Shown: piece by piece, positions 8,751 to 16,354 of the stretch
How the letters are laid out: each line of letters opens with the position of its first letter
Position numbering within the stretch: the first letter of the stretch is position 1
Assembly (NCBI GenBank): GCA_947481985.1
Contig: CANKIK010000004.1
Location: 35,433 to 99,432, forward strand
Source of the DNA: QWOP01 sp003669605
GTDB taxonomy: Bacteria > Planctomycetota > Planctomycetia > Pirellulales > UBA1268
Length of the DNA: 64,000 bases
Direction of reading: 5' to 3'
Translations under genes and position numbers: made by a program
Notes under the pieces: generated by a model
Told to the model about the DNA's origin: nothing
Database searches by the model: none
Seen by the model: the letters and a program-made list of their open reading frames with translations, nothing else

Positions 8751-9707
8751 TTAGCCGATTCCCTGGGGAACTGTGCCGGTGAGCATCCGACAGGCCTCGA
8801 GGTATTTCTCCCGAGTGCGGGCAACGACCTCGGCAGGGAGGGCTGGCGGGGGGCTGGCCTTGTCCCAGCCGCTCGATTCCAGCCAATCACGGACGAATTG
8901 TTTGTCGAACGAATCAGGAACACGCCCTCCGCCGACTGCCGCTGCGGGCCAGAACCGAGACGAATCGGGAGTCAGGACCTCGTCGACAAGGATCACGGTG
9001 CCGTCGGCGTCGTGCCCCCATTCAAACTTCGTGTCGGCAACGACGATCCCCACGGCGGCAGCGTGGGCTGCACCGCGGCGGAAGACGTCAAGGCTCTTCT
9101 GCCGCAGTTCCTCTGCCAGCTCGCTGCCGATCTGATCGGCCATCACAGCGAACGGGACATTCTCATCGTGGCCCGACTCGGCCTTGGTGGCGGGGGTGAA
9201 GATCGGTTCCGGCAGGGCGTCGCCGGCGGAGAGCCCGGCGGGCAGGTTCTCGCCGCAGACGGTGCCGCTGCGCCGGTACTCGGCCCAGCCGGAGCCGGCG
9301 AGCCTGCCGCGCACGACACACTCGAAAGGGATCACGCGGGCGGCGCGGACCAGCATCGAGCGGCCCCGGAGAGGTTCCAGATCGACGCCCGGGGGCAGGT
9401 TCATCTGGTCGACGTCGGTGCTGAGAAGGTGATGGGCAACGGGGTGTGGGCCTTGGGAGAGCCAGTGGAACCAAGACGCGGAGATGGCCGTGAGAACGCG
9501 CCCTTTGTCGGGGATGGGAGTGGGGAGAATCCAGTCGAAGGCGCTGATCCGGTCGGTGGAGACGATCAGCATCCTGCCATCGGTGGATGGGGTGCCATCG
9601 GGTCGATGGCCGTCCAAGCGGTAGCAGTCACGGACCTTGCCGCGGTGGAGGGAACCGAGGGGGAGATCGGTGCTGACGACGGCAGGGTGGGGGGGATGGG
9701 TGCTCAT
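8751..9707 (-). CDS. purC: Phosphoribosylaminoimidazole-succinocarboxamide synthase
   Basis: A 318-residue SAICAR synthetase, joining aspartate to CAIR with ATP in purine biosynthesis. It begins MSTHPPHPAVV and carries the family N-terminal motif GSLHRGKVRDCYRL. Also present are MLIVSTDRISAFDWILPTPI, ARVIPFECVVRGRLAGSGW and the catalytic-region motif VADTKFEWGHDADG. This is the longer (about 300-residue) form common outside the Bacillus type. The start at 9707 was chosen because upstream codons to 9857 are the 3' end of dnaE2 in another frame. It follows dnaE2 by 52 bp on the same strand, so low-level read-through is possible. Confidence 0.95.
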   Translation of the reverse strand: MSTHPPHPAVVSTDLPLGSLHRGKVRDCYRLDGHRPDGTPSTDGRMLIVSTDRISAFDWILPTPIPDKGRVLTAISASWFHWLSQGPHPVAHHLLSTDVDQMNLPPGVDLEPLRGRSMLVRAARVIPFECVVRGRLAGSGWAEYRRSGTVCGENLPAGLSAGDALPEPIFTPATKAESGHDENVPFAVMADQIGSELAEELRQKSLDVFRRGAAHAAAVGIVVADTKFEWGHDADGTVILVDEVLTPDSSRFWPAAAVGGGRVPDSFDKQFVRDWLESSGWDKASPPPALPAEVVARTREKYLEACRMLTGTVPQGIG

Positions 9708-9759
9708 GGCGGATGTTGTAGCAGCGATCGCAGCGCCGTCAGAACGTCCTTCGCTGGTG

Positions 9760-12700
9760 TCAGCAGAAATCCCGCGACATCCGGGGCACAGACGGCTGCT
9801 CCATATCCTCCATCCGCGTCGCCAGGAGGTGCACGACTCCGGCCCGCCGCTGCACACGGGCCTCGACCACCACCACCGCCGCCCGCCTCGCGAGCGGCTC
9901 GGACTGCTGCCACACCTCCGGCCGGATGACGATGTTGGCCGGGCCCGTCTCGTCCTCGAGCGACAGGAAGATGATCCCGTTGGCTGTCGACGGCCGCTGC
10001 CTCGAGAGCACGATCCCCGCCACCGACACCTGTCGCCCCTCCGGCGCGTCGTGGGACTCCGCCACGGTCACGACCCCCCGCCGCGCAAGCCCGGCCCGAT
10101 CGAACTGCAGCGGATGGGCCTCCAGCGACAGCCCCGCCGTGCGGTAATCGGCGATCACCTCCTCGCGCGCTCCCATAGCCGGAAGATCGACCTCGTCGCC
10201 ATCCTCGTCGTCGGCGAGATCCTCGAGGAGTGGCTGGCTGCCGGGACGGTCGCGACCCCGCAGCGTCTCCCACACCGCCCGCCTGCGGTCCATCCCCAGC
10301 GACGCAAAAGCGCCGGCCCGCGCCAGGTGGAGGAGCGCCTCGCGGCCGAGCCGCGCCCGCCGGGCAAGGTCGTCGGGCGAGGAGAAAAACCCCGCCCGCC
10401 GCGCCTCCTCGATCCGCTTTCCATCGGCTTCACCCAAACCATGCACCTGCTCAAGCCCTAGCCGCAGCGCAGCCCCCGCACCGCACAGCACCGGCCCCAG
10501 GCCGTCACGCGGGGTATCGGCCGGACCTGCCAGCATGCACAGCCCCGCGTGCCACGCGCTGGCATTCACATCCACCGCCAGCACCCGTACGCCATGCTGT
10601 CGGGCGTCACGCACCAACTGTGCCGGTGCGTAGAACCCCATCGGCTGGCTCGCCAGAAGCGCCGCCGTGAAGGCCGCTGGATGATGGCACTTGAGCCACG
10701 CCGACACATACACAAGCAGCGCAAAACTCGCCGCGTGCGACTCCGGAAAGCCATATTCGCCAAACCCGCGGATCTGGGCAAACACCTGCTCGGCGAACTC
10801 CCGCGATAGCCCGCGGGTGAGCATCCCGTCGACCAACCTGCGGTGGAACTCGTCGATCACCCCTGGACGTCGCCAGGCCCCCATCGCGCGACGGAGTTGG
10901 TCGGCCTCACCGGGCGTGAACCCCGCCGCCACCACCGCCAACCGCATCGCCTGCTCCTGAAAAAGTGGCACGCCGAGCGTCTTCTCGAGCACCTCGCGGA
11001 TTGCCTCGTTGGGATAACTCACCGGCTCCCCGCCCGAGCGCCGCCGGAGGTAGGGATGCACCATCCCCCCTTGAATCGGTCCGGGACGGACAATTGCTAC
11101 CTCGATGACGAGGTCGTAGAAGCAACAGGGCTTGAGCCGCGGCAGCATGCTCATCTGCGCCCGGCTCTCGATCTGAAAGACCCCCACGGTGTCGGCACGC
11201 GACACCATTTCGTAGACCTGCGGATCCTCGGCCGGCACCGTGGCCAAAGTCAGCCTCGGCCCTCCCACGGCCTCCACCAGATCGAACGCCCGGTGAATGG
11301 CGGTGAGCATGCCGAGCGCCAGGCAGTCCACTTTAAGGATCCCCAGTTCGTCGAGATCGTTCTTATCCCACTGCACGATTGTCCGCCCCTCCATCGCCGC
11401 CGGCTGGATCGGCACGAGGTCAGAGAGATTCCCCCGCGTGATCACCATCCCGCCGACATGCTGGCCGAGGTGGCGGGGGAATCCGACCAGATCGCCGACG
11501 AGGGCCACCAGGCGTGTGCCGGTGTCTCCATCGGGATCGAGTCCCGCTTCAACGAGCCGCTCAGGCAGCCGCTCGACCCGATCGCCGACGTCGAGCACCT
11601 CGGCGATCCGCGCCACCCGGTCGAGCGACAGGCCCAGCACCTTTCCCATATCGCGGACCGCCGAGCGCAGCCGGTAGCAGATCACCTCCGCAGTCATCGC
11701 AGCGCGCGAGCGGCCGTAGGTGTCGTAGACATACTGGATCACCTCCTCACGTCGGTGGTGCTCGAAATCGATGTCGATGTCGGGGGCCTCGCGGCGCTCG
11801 CGGCTGATGAACCGCTCGAAGAGCACCTGCATCCGTGCCGGATCGACCGACGTGATCCCCAGACAGAAGCAGATCGCCGAATTGGCTGCCGATCCCCGCC
11901 CCTGACAGAGGATGCCGCGGCGGCGGGCAAACCTCACGATGTCGAACACCGTGAGAAAGTAGGCCTCGTAGCCCAGCTCCGTCACCAATGCCAACTCGTG
12001 TTCGAGAAGCCCGCAGACCTTGGCGGGAATGCCGTCTGGATAACGCTTCTTTGCCCCCATCCACGCCAGACACGCCAAGTGTTCCTGTGGCGTGCGGCCT
12101 GCTGGCACGATCGCATCGGGGTATTCGTAGCGCAGTTCGTCGAGCGAGAAGGTGCAGGCGGCGGCCCATTCCACGGAGCGCTCGACGGCGCCGGGAAGCG
12201 ACGCAAACCGGGCGGCGAGTGCGTGGCGGTCGTGGAGGTGCCGTTCGCCGTTGGTAAGGAGGCGGCCGCGGGCCTCCTCGATCGTGCAGCCGTGCCGCAC
12301 CGCGGCGAGGGCATCGAGCAGAGGGAGCCTGCTCCGCACATGGCAGCGGATGTCGCCGGCGGCCACCAGCGGCACCCCCGCCCGCCCTGCCAGATGGGAA
12401 AACCGTTCCAGGATCCCTGCATCGTCCCCCTCCAGAGCGACCTCCGCCAGGGCACAGAGCCGATCACCAAAAACCTCCCGCCACTCCTGCAGCGGCCAGC
12501 GCACCACCGGCCGCACCATCCCCCGCGGCTCCGTCGGGCAGACCGCCGTCAGTGGCACGCCGGCCCGCAGCCCGGCGGTATGGGAGGCGACCTGTTCCCG
12601 GGAGAGCCGGCACTCCCCGGCGGCTGCGCTGCTGTGATAGCCGAGCGTTAGCAGACGGCAGAGGTTGGCGTAACCGGTCCCGTCAACGGCCCAGACCACC

Positions 12701-12960
12701 AGCGGCGGCGCATCGAGCGGATCAAGCGCCGCCCCGATCACCAGATGGATGCCCAGATCCTTCGCCACCCCGTGGGCCCGCACGATGCCTGCCAGCGTTG
12801 AGCGGTCGGTGATCGCGATGCCGGCATACCCGAGGGCATGGGCTGTGCGCACAAGTTCCTCCGGATGCGATGCTCCTTGGAGAAAGGAAAAATTGCTCGT
12901 GCAGTGCAGTTCGGCATATGGCGGCGGATCAGCGGCGCAAGGGGGCGGAGGAAGGGACAC
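9760..12960 (-). CDS. dnaE2: Error-prone DNA polymerase DnaE2
   Basis: A 1066-residue C-family polymerase. The N-terminal PHP domain starts YAELHCTSNFSFLQGASHP. The palm follows with GRGSAANSAICFCLG and the catalytic acidic motif PDIDIDFEHHRR. Then come finger and tandem helix-hairpin-helix regions, and a C-terminal OB-fold (VAGIVLSRQRPSTANGI). The length and lack of a C-terminal tau-binding extension match DnaE2 rather than replicative DnaE. I set the start at GTG 12960 because GAGGAG lies 8 nt before it and it follows the imuB stop by 29 bp; a TTG one codon upstream is possible. In other bacteria DnaE2 does mutagenic translesion synthesis with ImuB, which docks it to the beta clamp. Its place third in imuA-imuB-dnaE2 supports that role. 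Confidence 0.96.
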   Translation of the reverse strand: MSLPPPPCAADPPPYAELHCTSNFSFLQGASHPEELVRTAHALGYAGIAITDRSTLAGIVRAHGVAKDLGIHLVIGAALDPLDAPPLVVWAVDGTGYANLCRLLTLGYHSSAAAGECRLSREQVASHTAGLRAGVPLTAVCPTEPRGMVRPVVRWPLQEWREVFGDRLCALAEVALEGDDAGILERFSHLAGRAGVPLVAAGDIRCHVRSRLPLLDALAAVRHGCTIEEARGRLLTNGERHLHDRHALAARFASLPGAVERSVEWAAACTFSLDELRYEYPDAIVPAGRTPQEHLACLAWMGAKKRYPDGIPAKVCGLLEHELALVTELGYEAYFLTVFDIVRFARRRGILCQGRGSAANSAICFCLGITSVDPARMQVLFERFISRERREAPDIDIDFEHHRREEVIQYVYDTYGRSRAAMTAEVICYRLRSAVRDMGKVLGLSLDRVARIAEVLDVGDRVERLPERLVEAGLDPDGDTGTRLVALVGDLVGFPRHLGQHVGGMVITRGNLSDLVPIQPAAMEGRTIVQWDKNDLDELGILKVDCLALGMLTAIHRAFDLVEAVGGPRLTLATVPAEDPQVYEMVSRADTVGVFQIESRAQMSMLPRLKPCCFYDLVIEVAIVRPGPIQGGMVHPYLRRRSGGEPVSYPNEAIREVLEKTLGVPLFQEQAMRLAVVAAGFTPGEADQLRRAMGAWRRPGVIDEFHRRLVDGMLTRGLSREFAEQVFAQIRGFGEYGFPESHAASFALLVYVSAWLKCHHPAAFTAALLASQPMGFYAPAQLVRDARQHGVRVLAVDVNASAWHAGLCMLAGPADTPRDGLGPVLCGAGAALRLGLEQVHGLGEADGKRIEEARRAGFFSSPDDLARRARLGREALLHLARAGAFASLGMDRRRAVWETLRGRDRPGSQPLLEDLADDEDGDEVDLPAMGAREEVIADYRTAGLSLEAHPLQFDRAGLARRGVVTVAESHDAPEGRQVSVAGIVLSRQRPSTANGIIFLSLEDETGPANIVIRPEVWQQSEPLARRAAVVVVEARVQRRAGVVHLLATRMEDMEQPSVPRMSRDFC

Positions 12961-12989
12961 CAATTCGTCTCCTCGATGGTAGGTGGCTG

Positions 12990-14831
12990 TCAGGCAAAAA
13001 GTCCGTGCAGGAACCAGGCGCCGTCTCGCAACTGGCGGAAGAGCCAAAACCGCTCTGCCGAGTCGGTTTCGACGATGAAGTAATCGCGGCGGACGCAGGG
13101 CCCGCGCCACCAGGCGGTTTCGATCCGTTCCGGCCCCTGACTGCGGACCACCGACCGCGTCCGCGACTCCCAGCGGAACCACGCCGGTGGCCCCGGCACA
13201 TGGTGCGGCGCGCAGCGTGCGCCACGCTCAGTCCTCTGCTCCTCCTGCTCCCCCTCCCGCCCGTTTCGCCGCCTCCCACCATGGCCGACCTCCAGCCGCA
13301 GCGGACGCGGCAGCAGCCATAGCGGGCGCCGCTGGGGCGCCGACAGACCCAGCGAGGCACTGCCCGGCGAAAGCGGACGTGCTCCCGCCGTCCCGGCAGC
13401 AGCCAGTGCCCCCGTCGGAGGCACCGCCACCCAGGCGTACTCGGGTTGGGCATCCGCCAGCAGTTTGGGTTCGAAGACCGCTGCCCGCCCCAGCCTCCCC
13501 GACAGCCGGTCCAGCAGCATCCCCACCTCCGGGCCCGACGTCTCCGTGGCTTCGCCAAACAGCAATCGCTGCCGGCTGATGGCGTTCCCGGCAGCCACCA
13601 CCTCCAGTGTCACGCCATCGATCTCAGCCGGCAGGGGGGTGCGGGACATCCGCAGCCGGATCAGTTCCTCAAGGTGGGGGATCGAGGCGGTGGGCCGGTA
13701 GAGGCCGACGTCGACGACCGTGGGTGTGCGGTCCTCGCACGACCCTCCCGCAGCGTTCCGTTCCAACCGGAGTTGGAGGGCCGTCACCCCACGGCCTGCG
13801 GCGGCGAGCGTGGGCACGCAGGAAGCCAACAGTTGGCGGACGATCTCCCGCAGCGCATCCTCGGTTGCGTCCCGGAGCGAGAAGGGGAAATCGAAGGTGT
13901 GGTTCGCCTGCGGCAACTCCGCGCCCCGCGGCGGCTCCAGGGGTTCGGCTCTCTCGCCGGTGAACTCCGCCACCCGGCGGACGAGTTGCGGACCGAACCG
14001 GGAGGCCAGACTCTTCCGTGGCAGTCGCAGGACGCCACCGATCGAACCGATCCCCACCTCGCCGAGCTTCAGCACGACATCGGCATCCAACCGCAACGCG
14101 GTGATCGGCAGATCACCGAGCAGCTCTCTGGCGTCAGGCACGATCCTGCTGTCAGACATGGCCCCCCCCGGGGGAATCGTTGCCCAGCGCCGGCGGCGGG
14201 GCTGGGCCCTGCTCCTTCCCCGGAGACCGCTCTGCTCTGCGAGGGTATCGGTGTGGTGGGCCGCGGCCCAGGCGGCCCCAACGGTGTCGGCGATCGCCGC
14301 TCGGGCATGAATGCCGCGGGCCGCGAATGTCCAGACTGCCGTACGGGCAAGCCTCTCCTCGCCACCGAAGAAGCCGGCCGTGCCCGTCACATCGACGTGC
14401 AGGCACTCCGGCCTATTGGCCGTTTCCACCGCCACTGCCGGCGAGAATCTCCGGCACCAACGGGCTAGTTCATCGAGCGTCAGGCGATCGGCAACGGGGT
14501 CATCGTGATCGATCCAGGCGCGGTGGCAGGCACGCGAACCGTGGGCCATCGCCAGCATCGACATCGCCTCGGCCAACGACATCCCAGCCGTAATCGACCC
14601 CGACGCGGTCGATACAGCACCCAAGTGACCAGCGCCTGCTTGGCCAGCGCCTGCTTGGCCAGCCATCGGCGCGGACTGCGGTTGCACCGCCCAGGCCCAA
14701 CTCACCACCCCCATGACCCCCCGCGGTCGTCGCTGGCAGACAAACACCGGCACGGTTCGCAGTGATGGATCCTCAAGCAATCGCCGCTGCACAGGCCAGC
14801 GTGGCAGCCAGATCGTCATGATGCGTGACAC
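12990..14831 (-). CDS. imuB: ImuB, catalytically inactive Y-family-like mutasome subunit
   Basis: A 613-residue DinB/UmuC-like protein. It opens with IWLPRWPVQRR and keeps the thumb and little-finger architecture (ITALRLDADVVLKLGEVGIGSIG, then LPRKSLASRFG). The C-terminal tail WFRWESRTRS...RRDYFIVETDSAERFWLFRQL is typical of ImuB. In studied bacteria ImuB bridges DnaE2 and the sliding clamp and does not polymerise. It is longer than usual because of inserts, including an in-frame duplication GQAGAGQAGAG near residue 60 and an Arg/Glu-rich loop near 515-535. The GTG at 14831 has GGAGG 6 nt upstream. An ATG at 14819 overlaps the imuA stop as ATGA and is an alternative start. Confidence 0.92.
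   Translation of the reverse strand: MSRIMTIWLPRWPVQRRLLEDPSLRTVPVFVCQRRPRGVMGVVSWAWAVQPQSAPMAGQAGAGQAGAGHLGAVSTASGSITAGMSLAEAMSMLAMAHGSRACHRAWIDHDDPVADRLTLDELARWCRRFSPAVAVETANRPECLHVDVTGTAGFFGGEERLARTAVWTFAARGIHARAAIADTVGAAWAAAHHTDTLAEQSGLRGRSRAQPRRRRWATIPPGGAMSDSRIVPDARELLGDLPITALRLDADVVLKLGEVGIGSIGGVLRLPRKSLASRFGPQLVRRVAEFTGERAEPLEPPRGAELPQANHTFDFPFSLRDATEDALREIVRQLLASCVPTLAAAGRGVTALQLRLERNAAGGSCEDRTPTVVDVGLYRPTASIPHLEELIRLRMSRTPLPAEIDGVTLEVVAAGNAISRQRLLFGEATETSGPEVGMLLDRLSGRLGRAAVFEPKLLADAQPEYAWVAVPPTGALAAAGTAGARPLSPGSASLGLSAPQRRPLWLLPRPLRLEVGHGGRRRNGREGEQEEQRTERGARCAPHHVPGPPAWFRWESRTRSVVRSQGPERIETAWWRGPCVRRDYFIVETDSAERFWLFRQLRDGAWFLHGLFA
14641..14670 (-). repeat. Duplicated 15-bp unit inside imuB
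   Basis: Two adjacent near-identical 15-bp units (plus-strand form agcgcctgcttggcc) encode GQAGA-GQAGA in ImuB. The frame is kept. The position falls in an N-terminal loop, so function is probably not lost. Confidence 0.7.
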
Positions 14832-15931
14832 GGCACACCTCCCGATGGCCGATCTGCCTGTGGCCCCACCTGCCCCCCCAACTCGTGGCCCCCCGCATCA
14901 CGGCACACGGCCACGAGCCGCGGCGACATCCCGGCTGGAGGGAACACCTCGCGTGGAGAAGCCCTCACGCCCTCCGCGCTCTGTCCAACGGCAACCGCCT
15001 CCCGGCCACTGCCCATGTCGATCGCGATCTCCACCCCCCGTTCCTCGGGTTGCTCTCCGGACCAGGGCCCACCGGCCGGCACGAGGTGCAGTCGGCGGAT
15101 CCCCAAGCCGGCAATCTCCTGGAGACCAGCCGGGGAGGCCGCAGCCGCCACACTCAGCCGTACCTCCGCCCACGACGGCTCCCGGCGGGCACGCTCCGGG
15201 CGGACAAGCAACCCCACCGCACCACTGCTCCGGGCCGCCAGTTGCCAGCGGCGCAGCGCCGTCGTGGAGACGCGGCCGGGCCACGCCAGCACGGCCGTCA
15301 CGCCCGGGCAGCGGAGCGCCTGATCGATCGCCCAGATCTCGTCCTCGTCGCGGGAGGGCCGGGCCACCACCAGCGGCCCACAGCCACCGCTGCTTCTGGA
15401 GGCGCCGCTGTTTCTGGAGCCGTGACGGTCGGGCTGTGGATCGAGCCAGGGAATGACCGCCGGCGGATGAAACCGACCGCGGCGATCGACAACGATGATC
15501 GTGCCCCCGCCCGGATGGGCCGGGGCAGCGGATTGGAATGTCAGCAGCCGACAGGCGATTGCGCAGGCCAGCGCCGATGCCCCTGATGCCTCACTGCCGA
15601 GGAATTCAAGGAGGCTGCCGCGCCGCACGCCACCGGCAGGCAGCAGGCGATCGAGGGATCGGAAGCCGCTCCCACAGACGATCGTTCCACCGGTCTCACC
15701 TCCTCTGGAAGCCCCTCCTTCGACAGCGGTCCAGCCAGTTTTGGCAGTGACGGCGTCGCCCGACCGCCGGTCGATCACCTCCTGCAATGAGGCCACGATG
15801 CAGGCCTGTGGCGAGCGGAGGCTCTGTGGCGAGCGGAGGCTCTGTGGCGAGCGGAGGCTCTGTGGCGAGCGGAGGCGGGATAGCGAGCGGAGGCGGGATA
15901 GCGAGCGGAGGCGGGATAGCGATGTCGTCAT
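14816..15931 (-). CDS. imuA: ImuA, RecA-like mutasome accessory protein
   Basis: A 371-residue SulA/RecA-related protein. The RecA-like core shows CGSGFRSLDRLLPAGGVRRG, the P-loop-position sequence EFLGSEASGASALACAIA, the strand TIIVVDRRGRFHPPAVIPWL and QALRCPGVTAVLAWPGRV. The P-loop lysine is not seen (EASGAS), so ATP binding may be weak, as in many ImuA proteins. The start at 15931 is chosen because GGAGG precedes it by 9 nt. The first ~40 residues are a hexapeptide tandem repeat from an 18-bp minisatellite, which is unusual for ImuA. It overlaps imuB and leads the imuA-imuB-dnaE2 operon. ImuA in other bacteria is needed for DnaE2-dependent mutagenesis and interacts with RecA. Confidence 0.9.
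   Translation of the reverse strand: MTTSLSRLRSLSRLRSLSRLRSPQSLRSPQSLRSPQSLRSPQACIVASLQEVIDRRSGDAVTAKTGWTAVEGGASRGGETGGTIVCGSGFRSLDRLLPAGGVRRGSLLEFLGSEASGASALACAIACRLLTFQSAAPAHPGGGTIIVVDRRGRFHPPAVIPWLDPQPDRHGSRNSGASRSSGGCGPLVVARPSRDEDEIWAIDQALRCPGVTAVLAWPGRVSTTALRRWQLAARSSGAVGLLVRPERARREPSWAEVRLSVAAAASPAGLQEIAGLGIRRLHLVPAGGPWSGEQPEERGVEIAIDMGSGREAVAVGQSAEGVRASPREVFPPAGMSPRLVAVCRDAGGHELGGQVGPQADRPSGGVPCHAS
15807..15920 (-). repeat. 18-bp in-frame minisatellite in the imuA 5' end
   Basis: About six tandem copies of an 18-bp unit, in two sub-types. The plus-strand forms are tgtggcgagcggaggctc (first three copies), a hybrid copy, and gatagcgagcggaggcgg (last copies). The period divides by three, so copy-number change would keep the imuA frame. 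On the coding strand it gives alternating SLRSPQ and SLSRLR hexapeptides right after the start codon. Confidence 0.9.
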
Positions 15932-16354
15932 GGATGCGAGCCTCCGGAAGAGCATATATGAACGTCCGTACACTCTATCGATCAGATGCTGTCCGTCAAC
16001 GCCTCGGCATGGAGGTCGTGCCGTCTGGGCAGGCTGGGCTGCCTCTGCGGCTTTCCGCAGGCGGTTCCGGCCGGATGCCGACTTCGCTCCCCACCTGACA
16101 GAATTCCGAGACGCGCCGTGCCCTTTCGCAACGCCGCTGGCATGCTGATCGCCGCCGCTGCGGAGCGGGCTCATCGACCGCGCATCGAGCGGCAAACGCT
16201 TGCAGAAGTGCCGTTGACCGGCCTATTCTTCGGCGCCGCTTGGGCTGGCGAGCATTTCCGCCGCATACGGCCGGTGGCTCCGATCCGCACCCTTCGTATG
16301 GGGGCGGCGGTGTGGGCGAGTTGCCGAGCTGGCAACCCTCTGAACGCGTCAGAA
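15932..16354. other. Divergent intergenic region between imuA and the acyl-AMP ligase gene
   Basis: A 423-bp region that should contain two divergent promoters. Near imuA it holds the LexA-like dyad and an A/T-rich patch around 15950-15985. Near the ligase gene I see no confident -35/-10 pair. Open frames run through it on both strands but show no recognisable protein sequence. Confidence 0.4.
15960..15971. promoter_or_regulatory. Candidate LexA-like dyad upstream of imuA
   Basis: The sequence TGAACGTCCGTACA (15959-15972) forms an imperfect dyad, GAAC-N4-GTAC. It differs by one base from the GAAC-N4-GTTC core known for Bacillus-type LexA. It is 29 bp before the imuA start codon, a suitable operator position, and imuA operons are commonly SOS-controlled. 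No matching site was found in front of recA, which lowers confidence. Confidence 0.3.

Noticed and set aside
9708..9857. Upstream extension of purC
   Set aside because: The extra 50 codons overlap the 3' end of dnaE2, while the conserved SAICAR synthetase N terminus starts at 9707.
15807..15920. Tandem repeats as a CRISPR array
   Set aside because: Copies are directly adjacent, 18 bp long and coding, with no spacers. The same holds for 60764-60943.
15932..16195. In-frame N-terminal extension of imuA by 88 codons
   Set aside because: The GGAGG site is next to the ATG at 15931, and the extension is Arg/Gly/Pro-rich without homology. It would also cover the likely promoter.
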